The notes under the pieces: generated by a model
Told to the model about the DNA's origin: nothing
The model's input: only the letters and a program-made list of their open reading frames with translations
Database searches by the model: none
Assembly: GCF_001908205.1 (NCBI RefSeq)
Contig: NZ_LGHL01000139.1
Location: 1 to 64,000, forward strand
DNA length: 64,000 nt
Direction: 5' to 3'
DNA from: Bradyrhizobium sp. NAS80.1
GTDB lineage: Bacteria; Pseudomonadota; Alphaproteobacteria; Rhizobiales; Xanthobacteraceae
Position numbers and translations under genes: made by a program
Part shown: positions 34,639 to 42,719 of the stretch, one piece after another
How positions within the stretch are numbered: position 1 is the first letter of the stretch
How the letters are laid out: each line of letters opens with the position of its first letter

Positions 34639-35754
34639 TCACTTCGCCACGCGCGCGGGCTTGTCGGCCGCCGCTTCCGACCATTCGCCGACGACGCGGT
34701 CGAGATCGCAGAGATTCTGGTGCATCTGCTCCAGCGAGAAGCCGAGCGCGAAGAAGCGCTCCGCGGTGTCGCCTGGATGGCCGCGAATAAGGCCGTCCTG
34801 CCGGACGCCGGCGACTGCCTCGGCGTAGTGCTGAAGCGCGACGTGCACGGGATGGATCGCTGGCGCGCCGGCGCCCTCGCGCAAAGCCGCGGCGGCGGAG
34901 CGGAGAAAGCTCGCAATCACGGTCGAGACTTCTGTCAGCGGGGCCGCTAGCCGGGTCTGCACCTCGATCGGCAGCGGCACCACAGTGGCGCGGCCTATCA
35001 TTACGACGTCATGGCGCAGCCGCAGGATGGTTCGCAGCAGCGGGCCGGTGTCCGGGCCGCTCGACAGCCGCGCGGCACGCTCGCGCTCGGCCTCACTGCC
35101 GATGGCGTTGAGGCCGACAATCGCGGTGCCGATGCCGTCCTGGATCCGGTGCAGCGCGTCGTTGTCACGGCCGCGCGTCAGACCCGCAAGCAATTCGGTG
35201 AAGGCGTCCGCGATCAGTTCGAGCAGCGTGGCCGCGCTGGCGCGGATCTGCCGCACCGCGCGCGAGGGCAGCACCAGGAAGGAAACGAGCAGCCCGGTGA
35301 TGGCGCCGACCGCGACCTCGCTGACGCGGTCGATCGCCGACGCCATGGGATCGGCATGATGCATGGTCGGAAGCACGAGCACGATCACAGCCGTCACCGT
35401 CGCAGCGTTCAGACTCGGATAGATCGATGCGACAAAGGCAAGCGGCGCCACGGCCAGTACCAGCAACCCCAGCAGGCCCAGCTCGCTGGAATACGGAATC
35501 AGCACCGCGATGGCGCCACCATAGATCGCGCCGCCAACGGTTCCGAGCATGTAGTCCCTCGTCGCCTTGAGCGAGCGTCCAACGCTCATCTGCGTCACGA
35601 TGATGGAGGTCAGGACGGCCCAGAGCGGCAGCAACAGATGCAGCGCGGTGGCGATCGCATAAGCGGCGGTAGCCGCCACCGTGACCCGCACAGCCAACCC
35701 CAATTGCGTCTTTCGCGACAGGATGCGTTCGACCAGCTGCCTTGCGAGAACCAT
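34639..35754 (-). CDS. FUSC family aromatic-acid exporter-like membrane protein
   Basis: A 371-residue membrane protein of the FUSC/aromatic acid exporter group (AaeB and YccS relatives). Five to six closely spaced hydrophobic segments fill residues 18-180. The conserved motif SVGRSLKATRDYMLGTVGGAI starts the loop after the second helix. A cytoplasmic helical domain follows. The start at 35754 is proposed; a GTG at 35811 would add 19 residues and cannot be excluded. It is divergent from the MmgE/PrpD gene. It probably exports aromatic or other organic acids, with the substrate unknown. Confidence 0.82.
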   Translation of the reverse strand: MVLARQLVERILSRKTQLGLAVRVTVAATAAYAIATALHLLLPLWAVLTSIIVTQMSVGRSLKATRDYMLGTVGGAIYGGAIAVLIPYSSELGLLGLLVLAVAPLAFVASIYPSLNAATVTAVIVLVLPTMHHADPMASAIDRVSEVAVGAITGLLVSFLVLPSRAVRQIRASAATLLELIADAFTELLAGLTRGRDNDALHRIQDGIGTAIVGLNAIGSEAERERAARLSSGPDTGPLLRTILRLRHDVVMIGRATVVPLPIEVQTRLAAPLTEVSTVIASFLRSAAAALREGAGAPAIHPVHVALQHYAEAVAGVRQDGLIRGHPGDTAERFFALGFSLEQMHQNLCDLDRVVGEWSEAAADKPARVAK

Positions 35755-35877
35755 CGTCAAATATCCCGGCCCAACCCGCTCAAACGGTCCAAAAGCATAG
35801 CTGATGCCCACGGCCCCGAGGCCGCTTGAAAGGCCAAATCAGCCCGCCTAATTTGCGCGCCAAAACGAGGAAACACG

Positions 35878-37245
35878 ATGGCCCACGAAACCGCAACGCT
35901 CGCCGCCTATGTCTTCAATCTGAAATACCAGGATATTCCGGCGGAGGTGCTGGATCGCGCAAAAGTGCTGACACTGGATTTCCTCGGCAGCGCTATCCGG
36001 GCCAGGCGTGAGGCGGAATCCACCCCGTCGATCCTGAAGATGCTGGAGGCACTTGCGCTCGACACCAAGGGCGAGTCCACCGTATTCGGCGACACCAAGA
36101 CCTGGACACCGGCGGTCGCGGCCCTCCTCAACGGCGCGCTTGGCCACTCCCTCGATTTCGACGATACGCATGCGGATTCCTCGCTGCATCCGAGCGCGCC
36201 GGTCGTTCCGGCCGCCTTCGCCGTCGGCGAGATGGTCGGCGCCTCCGGGCGCGACGTGCTGACCGCGATCGTGGCGGGCTATGAGGTCTGCTGCCGGCTC
36301 GGCAACGCGCTCGATCCGACCTCGCATTACGCGCGCGGCTTCCATCCGACCGCGACCGCGGGCACCTATGGCGCGGCAGCGGCGGCCGGCAAGCTGTTCG
36401 GCCTCTCCGAGAAGCAGATCATCGCCGCCTTCGGCGTCTCCGGCAGCCAGGCCGCGGGCTCGCTGCAATTTCTCGTCAACGGCGCCTGGAACAAGCGCTA
36501 CCAGGTCGGCGCGGCCGCGATGAACGGCGTGATCGCCGCGACGCTGGCGCGCAACGATTTCGTCGGCTCGACCGAATCGGTCGAGGGCAAGCACGGCCTG
36601 CTCGCCGGCTACACCGACGATGCGCATCCGGACAAGGCGGTCGCCGAGCTCGGCAAGACCTACGAGACCATGAAGATTGGCGTGAAGCCGTATCCGAGCT
36701 GCCGCTACACCCATGCCGCGATCGACGCGCTGATCGCGATGCGGCGCGAGCACAATCTGACGCCCGACCAGGTCAAGCGCGTCGAGATCGGGCTGCACCG
36801 CAATGGCATCACGCTGACCGGCGATGCCGCGACCAAGCGTCATCCGCGCTCGATCGTCGGCGGCCAGTTCTCGATGTTCTTCACCGGCGCGCTCGCGCTG
36901 GACCAGGGCAGCTTCGGCTGGGACGACTACAACCGCCTCGGCGATGCCGCGATCGACGCGCTCGCCGACAAGTTCGACGTGGTGCAGGACGACCGCCTCG
37001 AGGTCGGCCGCACCCATCCGTTCGGCGCCCGCGTCAGCATCACCACCGACGATGGCGTACATGAGCGCCTCTATGCCGATCCCTCGGGCGAGCCGACCTC
37101 GTTCCCCGACGCGCAGGCGATGCAGCAGAAGTTCCTGACGCTGGCGCGCCCGGTGCTGAACGCGCGCGCGGAGAGATTCGCAGATGCGATCATGACGCTG
37201 GAGCGGTTCGACCGCGTGGCCAAGGCGACGGAGCTGGGGAGGTAG
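35878..37245 (+). CDS. MmgE/PrpD family protein
   Basis: A 455-residue member of the MmgE/PrpD family, which includes 2-methylcitrate dehydratase, iminodisuccinate epimerase and cis-aconitate decarboxylase. The family motifs FDDTHADSSLHPSAPVVPA and YEVCCRLGNALDP are present in the all-helical domain, and the CRYTHAAIDAL motif begins the second domain. GAGGAAAC precedes the ATG. No propionate or 2-methylcitrate cycle genes are adjacent, so its substrate is not PrpD's by default. It is cytoplasmic. Confidence 0.88.
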   Translation: MAHETATLAAYVFNLKYQDIPAEVLDRAKVLTLDFLGSAIRARREAESTPSILKMLEALALDTKGESTVFGDTKTWTPAVAALLNGALGHSLDFDDTHADSSLHPSAPVVPAAFAVGEMVGASGRDVLTAIVAGYEVCCRLGNALDPTSHYARGFHPTATAGTYGAAAAAGKLFGLSEKQIIAAFGVSGSQAAGSLQFLVNGAWNKRYQVGAAAMNGVIAATLARNDFVGSTESVEGKHGLLAGYTDDAHPDKAVAELGKTYETMKIGVKPYPSCRYTHAAIDALIAMRREHNLTPDQVKRVEIGLHRNGITLTGDAATKRHPRSIVGGQFSMFFTGALALDQGSFGWDDYNRLGDAAIDALADKFDVVQDDRLEVGRTHPFGARVSITTDDGVHERLYADPSGEPTSFPDAQAMQQKFLTLARPVLNARAERFADAIMTLERFDRVAKATELGR

Positions 37246-37252
37246 TCGGCTC

Positions 37253-37438
37253 TTCTTCCTCTCCCCGTTCTTACGGGGCCGCGACGAGCTTCGCTCGCGC
37301 TGAGAGGGTTGGGGTGAGGGGCCTCTCTCCCGAGATGAGATTTTCGAGAGACCTGTACCCCCTCACCCGGATCGCGCCGGACGATGCTTTGCATCGCCGG
37401 GGGCGATCCGACCTCTCCCCGCAAGCGGGGAGAGGTAA
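37253..37438. repeat. Composite intergenic repeat (CCTCTCCCCG type), copy 1
   Basis: Inverted arms include AGAGGGTTGGGGTGAGG against CCCCTCACCCGG, and CCTCTCCCCG against CGGGGAGAGG, with internal hairpins such as GATGCTTTGCATC. The same family occurs at 39036-39182. It lies between convergent genes. Confidence 0.75.
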
Positions 37439-38866
37439 CTAATTCACTCCCGCCAATTTCCCCTTCTCGCGCGTCGCTGCGACCACATCGCGCACGAGAT
37501 CGAACACGCCATCCGCCTCCGGCGGTGCGTTCGGTGAGCGGCCGAGACGCACGATCACCAGACCCTCCGACGGGATCACGATCGTGTACTGCCCGATCGA
37601 GCCCTTGGCGAAGAAGGCATCGCGCGGCCAGCCGTGCGCGACGCGGAAGTTTGCGCCAAAGCTGTCGCCCTGGTTGGTCCAGAAGCCGGCGCCGATGCCG
37701 ACCCACGCATTTGGCGTTGCCGACGCCGAGTAGCTCACCCAGCCCTCCGGCAGGATGCGCCTGCCGCCGGCGACGCCGTCATTAAGATAGAGCTGGCCGA
37801 AGCGCGCCCAGTCGCGCGCAGATGCGAGCATTTCGCTGGAGCCTTCGATCGTGCCGGCGCCATCGAGCTGAAGCGTGACATGGCGCATGCCGAGCGGGGC
37901 GAACAATTCGCGGCGCGCGAAGCGAAGTGCGTCTGCCGGATTGCCGCCGGCGGCGTTGCGGATCAGGTACGCGAGCATGATGGTGTTGCCGTCGTGATAA
38001 TTCCACATCGTACCCGGCGCGGTCGCGAGCGGCATGCTCGCGGCATAGACGGCCATGTCGTCTTCCATGAACTTCATACGATTGACCGGTTCGAACGCGG
38101 AGCCGAGCGACGCCTGCAGCGAGCTGCCGAGCGCAAGCCCCGCGGTGTGGCGTAGCAGTTGATCGACGGTGATGGCGTGGCGCGGATCGTCCGGATTCGT
38201 CCAGGCGGCAACCGGCGCGGGTCCGTCGAGCTTCAACTTGCCCTGGCGCACGAGAATGCCTGTTAGCGCCGATATCACCGACTTCGTCATGGAGAAGCCG
38301 AGCAGCAGCGTCGCCGGTCCAACACCGTCCGCATAGCGCTCGGCGATGATGCGGCCGGCCTTCATGACGACGATTGCGCGGGCGCGGCGGTGGGGCGGCT
38401 GTGCCGGCTCGGTGAAGGCGCGGTCGAGCGCGGCGGCCAGTTCCGGGGTTTGCGGCGGCACGATCGCAGGGCCCGCGATCTCGGGCAGCAGCGCGGGTTG
38501 CCTGTCATCCGCCGGCACCGTCACATCGGCAAGCGCCGCGCCGTGGTCGAGCGTGCAGCCCAGCCCCTCGCGATAGACGGCATGGCTGCGGCTGAAGCCG
38601 AACAGCGTCACGGTGACGTCCTTGCGGGTGCGATCGACCTGATAGTCCATGGCCCAGGTGATCAGCCCGGTGCCGGGCATCGCGTCGGTAGTCTCGGCAA
38701 AAGTCCGCTGCGGATCGAGGCCGGAGACGAACGTCTCGGCGCAGAGAATATCGGCGAGGAAGCCGGTAGCGACCCGGGGCGCGTTGCGGGCGGGGGCTGC
38801 GCCGAGCGCGAGACCGAGACAGGCGATGGTGATGGCGAGGAGGACGATCTTGCGGCGGCGGGTCAC
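37439..38866 (-). CDS. Serine hydrolase of the beta-lactamase (class C) superfamily
   Basis: A 475-residue exported hydrolase. The start at GTG 38866 has GGAGAAG upstream and gives a signal anchor RRRKIVLLAITIACLGLALG. The SxxK motif is FSMTKSV, and the YxN-type motif is WNYHDGN. The C-terminal GxG region includes GSIGQYTIVIP. It resembles the 6-aminohexanoate-oligomer hydrolase/EstB branch more than true beta-lactamases. It is likely periplasmic or membrane-anchored. The substrate is unknown, and resistance to beta-lactams should not be assumed. Confidence 0.85.
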   Translation of the reverse strand: MTRRRKIVLLAITIACLGLALGAAPARNAPRVATGFLADILCAETFVSGLDPQRTFAETTDAMPGTGLITWAMDYQVDRTRKDVTVTLFGFSRSHAVYREGLGCTLDHGAALADVTVPADDRQPALLPEIAGPAIVPPQTPELAAALDRAFTEPAQPPHRRARAIVVMKAGRIIAERYADGVGPATLLLGFSMTKSVISALTGILVRQGKLKLDGPAPVAAWTNPDDPRHAITVDQLLRHTAGLALGSSLQASLGSAFEPVNRMKFMEDDMAVYAASMPLATAPGTMWNYHDGNTIMLAYLIRNAAGGNPADALRFARRELFAPLGMRHVTLQLDGAGTIEGSSEMLASARDWARFGQLYLNDGVAGGRRILPEGWVSYSASATPNAWVGIGAGFWTNQGDSFGANFRVAHGWPRDAFFAKGSIGQYTIVIPSEGLVIVRLGRSPNAPPEADGVFDLVRDVVAATREKGKLAGVN

Positions 38867-39035
38867 GGGCTTCTCCGGCTTCGGGATCTGTGCTGGAAGG
38901 AAGCCGGAGTGGATCGATGGATGCTCGCCGGATTTGGAAAATGACCTTGCTGAAACCGGGCCAGGCTCGCCGATTCTGAAATACTCTAACAATCCTGATC
39001 ACTTAAGGCGAAGTAACGTTGCAGGCTCCGCGACA

Positions 39036-39182
39036 GTGAGCCCCCCTCGCCCCGCCTGCGGGGAGAGGGTTGGGGTGAGGGGGCGTCTCCACAAGGGCGG
39101 TGAGAACTGGACTCGCGGAGAGCCCCCTCACCCGGAATTTGCTTTCGCAAATTCCGGCCTCTCCCCGCACGCGGGGAGAGGC
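39036..39182. repeat. Composite intergenic repeat (CCTCTCCCCG type), copy 2
   Basis: Related to 37253-37438: CTGCGGGGAGAGGGTTGGGG at the left, CCCCTCACCCGG in the middle and CCTCTCCCCGCACGCGGGGA at the right. An internal hairpin GAATTTGCTTTCGCAAATTC is prominent. Together the two copies flank the serine hydrolase gene. Confidence 0.75.
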
Positions 39183-39193
39183 GAAGGAAGAGG

Positions 39194-40258
39194 TCACGCC
39201 GCTTTCACCTTTAACCGCCGATATTCCGTCGGCGTCACGCCCGTGACCGCCTTGAAGGCGCGGTTGAAGGGGCCGAGCGACTGGAAGCCGGCGTCCATCG
39301 CGATGGTGATGACGGGAACCTCGGCCTGGGCGGGATCGGCGAGCGCGGCCTTGGCTTCCTCGATCCGATGGTTGTTCAGGAACACATTGAAGTTGCGATA
39401 GCCGAGCCGCTGGTTGATCAACCGGCGCAGCCGGTATTCCGGAATCTTCAGGCGGCCCGCCAGCACGCCGATGCTGATGTTCTCCTGGCGATAGATCCGC
39501 TCGTCGGCCATCAGGCGCATCAGGGCATCGATGAGCTTTTGATCGGCGGCTTCCTCGGCGGCCGCCGGCGGATTCGGAACGATCGCTGGCGCGATCTCGA
39601 CCGAGACCGGAAACAGGTCCGCGCCATCGACGCGCATCATCGCCCAGGAGATCGCGGCGACGACGCACGCGAGCGCACCGGCGTTGATCAAATTAACCAC
39701 ATCGCCCGCGTCCTGGCCGACGACAAGCATCTGCAGCAGCGCGTTCAGGCCGCCATATAGCGCAGCCGCCGCAACGATGAAGACGCGGACACGGCGGCGG
39801 CGCTCAACCAGATCGGCCGACCACGACGCCATCGTCTGTACCACCGCGAGCGCGATGAAACCGAGCGAGATCAGATTGGTCGCGATGATGGAGAACTGCA
39901 CATTGCCTCCTGCGGCGATCCGCAGGCAGCTCGCGAAGCTGAACGCGACGACGAGCGCCCAGACCAGGCCATGCCACCGGCGCAGGCGAAACTCATCGTC
40001 GAACAGCGCGCGCGTGAACAGCCAGAATACCACGACATTGCCGGTCGACAGTGCGATCAACGGCGCGTGCCAGGCCGAGACCAAAGTCGGTGCGCCGATC
40101 GAAGCGCTCGCGGCATGCGCCGCGGAGCCGAGCGCGAGCGCAATGGCAAGCCGGCCGGCCAGCACGTTCCGGAAGTCGCTGGCGAGCGATGCCGCCAGCA
40201 CCAGCAGCAACGCGACGCTTGCGGCCCGGAAGGCAAGTTCGAGGGTTGCAAAAGTCAT
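39194..40258 (-). CDS. Membrane-anchored AraC-family transcriptional regulator
   Basis: A 354-residue protein with about six to seven transmembrane segments in residues 1-215 and an AraC/XylS-type DNA-binding domain in residues about 255-350. Helix-turn-helix motifs are ISIGVLAGRLKIPEYRLRRLI and ITIAMDAGFQSLGPFNRAFK, ending GVTPTEYRR. Such membrane-fused AraC regulators are thought to sense signals in or across the inner membrane. The target is unknown; the adjacent same-strand serine hydrolase is a candidate. The ribosome site is weak. Confidence 0.88.
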   Translation of the reverse strand: MTFATLELAFRAASVALLLVLAASLASDFRNVLAGRLAIALALGSAAHAASASIGAPTLVSAWHAPLIALSTGNVVVFWLFTRALFDDEFRLRRWHGLVWALVVAFSFASCLRIAAGGNVQFSIIATNLISLGFIALAVVQTMASWSADLVERRRRVRVFIVAAAALYGGLNALLQMLVVGQDAGDVVNLINAGALACVVAAISWAMMRVDGADLFPVSVEIAPAIVPNPPAAAEEAADQKLIDALMRLMADERIYRQENISIGVLAGRLKIPEYRLRRLINQRLGYRNFNVFLNNHRIEEAKAALADPAQAEVPVITIAMDAGFQSLGPFNRAFKAVTGVTPTEYRRLKVKAA

Positions 40259-40518
40259 CAGTCAGCGCGACCGGTCGAAGGCTGCAATCCGCCGAACATC
40301 GTCGCTTGCGCCGGCTTTTTCAAGAACCTTGCCACCGCCCGCGGTCGCGCGTAGGCACCCGGCATGATCGGAGAAACCATCACCCGCTCCGGTTTCCAAC
40401 ATTGCTCTCGCCGCCATCCCGTGGCGGCGGCAAATAGGCCATCGTATCCGTGCCCCCGATTGGCACGACGCGGCAATCAAATCCTGTTACGATCGCCGCC
40501 GCAAAGAAGGAGCCCACC

Positions 40519-41436
40519 ATGAGCTGGCAACCCTCCAACGATCCCGTGCTCGGCGATCCCTTGTCCTGCGATGCGCTCGATCTCGTCATCGTGCCGCGCA
40601 CCCGCGACCTCGGCGACGGATTCGAGGTGCGCCGCGCGCTGCCGCATGGCAAGCGGCAGATGGTTGGCCCCTTCATCTTCTTCGACCATTTCGGACCGGT
40701 GCAGTTCGTCTCCGGCAAGGGCATGGACGTGCGCCCGCATCCGCATATCGGGCTTGCCACCGTCACCTATCTGTTCGACGGCGCGATCATGCACCGCGAC
40801 AGCGAGGGCAACATCCAGGAGATCCAGCCCGGCGCGATGAACTTGATGACGGCCGGGCGCGGCATCGCCCATTCCGAACGGACGCCGGATACGCAGCGCG
40901 CCTCGGGCCAGAAGATGCTGGGTCTGCAAAGCTGGATCGCGTTGCCGGCCGGCTCCGAAGAGATCGCGCCGTCGTTCCAGCATTACGGTGCCGGCGACCT
41001 GCCGATGATCTCCGAGCGCGATTTCACCGCGCGGGTGATCGCGGGCTCATCGTTCGGCATCAGCTCGCCGGTCTCGATGGTCTCGCCCTGGTTCTACACC
41101 GAGGTCACGGCCGCCGCCGGCGCGAGCCTGCCGCTCGATCCTGACCACGAGGAGCGCGGGATCTACGTCGTCGACGGCGAGGTCGAGATCGCGAATGAGC
41201 GCTTTGAGGGGCCGCGGCTGCTGATCTTCCGCCCCGGCGACCGCATCACCGTGAAGGCCGTGAGGCCGACGCGGATGATGTTTCTCGGCGGCGACGCGCT
41301 GGAAGGCCCGCGCCATATCTGGTGGAATTTCGTCTCCTCCAGCAAGGAGCGGATCGAGCAGGCCAAGCAGGACTGGAAAACCGGCCGCTTCGCGGCGGTT
41401 CCGCAGGAACATGAGTTCATTCCGCTGCCGGAATAG
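40519..41436 (+). CDS. Pirin family protein
   Basis: A 305-residue bicupin of the pirin family. The N-terminal cupin has the metal ligands in DVRPHPHIGLATVTYLFDG and a further His and Glu around the GIAHSERTP segment. The C-terminal pirin_C domain holds ERGIYVVDGEVEI. AAGGAG lies seven bases before the ATG. Bacterial pirins bind iron or other metals; some act as quercetin dioxygenases and others as redox regulators. The precise role here is unknown. Confidence 0.92.
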   Translation: MSWQPSNDPVLGDPLSCDALDLVIVPRTRDLGDGFEVRRALPHGKRQMVGPFIFFDHFGPVQFVSGKGMDVRPHPHIGLATVTYLFDGAIMHRDSEGNIQEIQPGAMNLMTAGRGIAHSERTPDTQRASGQKMLGLQSWIALPAGSEEIAPSFQHYGAGDLPMISERDFTARVIAGSSFGISSPVSMVSPWFYTEVTAAAGASLPLDPDHEERGIYVVDGEVEIANERFEGPRLLIFRPGDRITVKAVRPTRMMFLGGDALEGPRHIWWNFVSSSKERIEQAKQDWKTGRFAAVPQEHEFIPLPE

Positions 41437-41514
41437 GCTAATCCGGTTTCCGGTCGCGCTATCAGGCGCGGCCGGATTTCCTGTCCGAAGGCCTTGTCTC
41501 CGAAAGCTCTGCCG

Positions 41515-42429
41515 ATGACCACCATGCTCTCCAGCGACCTGCCCCTGCCCAAGATCGGGCGCGGCAAGGTGCGCGATATCTACGCCATCGACGACGACCG
41601 CCTGCTGCTCGTCACCACCGACCGCATCAGCGCCTTTGACGTCGTGATGGGCGAGACCATTCCGATGAAGGGCGCGGTGCTGACGCAGATCAGCGCGTTC
41701 TGGTTCAGGGAGCTCGAAGGGGTGGTGCCGCATCACATGATCAGCGCCGACACCGACGAGATCATTGCCGCCGTGCCGGCGTTGAAGCCGCACCGCGCCG
41801 AGATCCTCGGCCGCGCCATGCTGTCGCGCCGCACCACCGTGTTCCCGATCGAATGCGTGATCCGCGGTTATCTCTCAGGCTCGGCCTGGAAGGAGTATGC
41901 GGCCAGCGGTACGCTCGCGGGCGAGAAGCTGAAGGCCGGCCTCGTCGAAAGCGAGAAGCTCGAGCCTTCGATCTTCAGCCCGGCGACCAAGGCCGAGACC
42001 GGCCATGACGAGAACATCACCATTGCGCGGATGCGCGAGGTGGTCGGAGACGAGGTCGCCCACACGCTCGAGAGCATGACGCGCGCGGTCTACACGCTCG
42101 GCGAGGAGCTGGCGCGCGAGCAGGGCATCATCATCGCCGACACCAAGTTCGAGTTCGGCCGCGACAAGGACGGTCGCATCATCCTGATCGACGAAGTGAT
42201 GACGCCGGATTCGTCGCGCTTCTGGGCGGTCGACGCCTACAAGCCCGGCCAGCCGCAGGCGAGTTTCGACAAGCAGCCATTGCGCGACTATCTCGACATC
42301 GAGCGCCGCGCCGGCCGCTGGAACGGCGACGCTCCGCCGCCGCCGCTACCCGCCAGCGTTGTGGATGCAACCAGCAAGCGGTATCTCGAAGCGTATCGGC
42401 GCGTGACGGGCAAAGACCTGAAGATCTAG
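41515..42429 (+). CDS. purC: Phosphoribosylaminoimidazole-succinocarboxamide synthase, long form
   Basis: A 304-residue SAICAR synthetase, which ligates aspartate to CAIR in purine synthesis. GRGKVRDIYAIDDDRLLLVTTDR at the N-terminus and FEFGRDKDGRIILIDEVMTPDSSRFW near the C-terminus are diagnostic. The length and insertions (CVIRGYLSGSAWKEY, SPATKAETGHDENI) match the roughly 300-residue form of yeast Ade1 and many betaproteobacteria rather than the roughly 255-residue form usual in alphaproteobacteria. It may be a second copy. The start at 41515 is the first ATG; no strong ribosome site is visible. Confidence 0.94.
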   Translation: MTTMLSSDLPLPKIGRGKVRDIYAIDDDRLLLVTTDRISAFDVVMGETIPMKGAVLTQISAFWFRELEGVVPHHMISADTDEIIAAVPALKPHRAEILGRAMLSRRTTVFPIECVIRGYLSGSAWKEYAASGTLAGEKLKAGLVESEKLEPSIFSPATKAETGHDENITIARMREVVGDEVAHTLESMTRAVYTLGEELAREQGIIIADTKFEFGRDKDGRIILIDEVMTPDSSRFWAVDAYKPGQPQASFDKQPLRDYLDIERRAGRWNGDAPPPPLPASVVDATSKRYLEAYRRVTGKDLKI

Positions 42430-42451
42430 CCCGGCTGTTTCGCCTCGCTCC

Positions 42452-42530
42452 GTCATTGCGAGCACAGCGAAGCAATCCAGAATCTTTCCGCGGTGACAGT
42501 CTGGATTGCTTCGCTGCGCTCGCAATGACG
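42452..42530. repeat. Paired palindromic intergenic repeat, copy 2
   Basis: CGTCATTGCGAGC at the left is inverted as GCTCGCAATGACG at the right, with GAAGCAATCCAGA/TCTGGATTGCTTC-type inner arms. Same family as 1707-1791. Confidence 0.85.
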
Positions 42531-42719
42531 CGGAGGGGCCCGTACGTCTCTCGACCATCCGCCTGCCGCAGGTGATCCGCCGTTCACATACCGTGGACCG
42601 TATCCTCACCAGACCGCTACGGAACTGTCAGATATTTCATAGTTTCATGAATCCTGTTGCGCTAAGCTTGTAGTCGTCTACGTCTCGGACGGGGACTTTT
42701 CAGGGGCGAGCGTCAGGGC

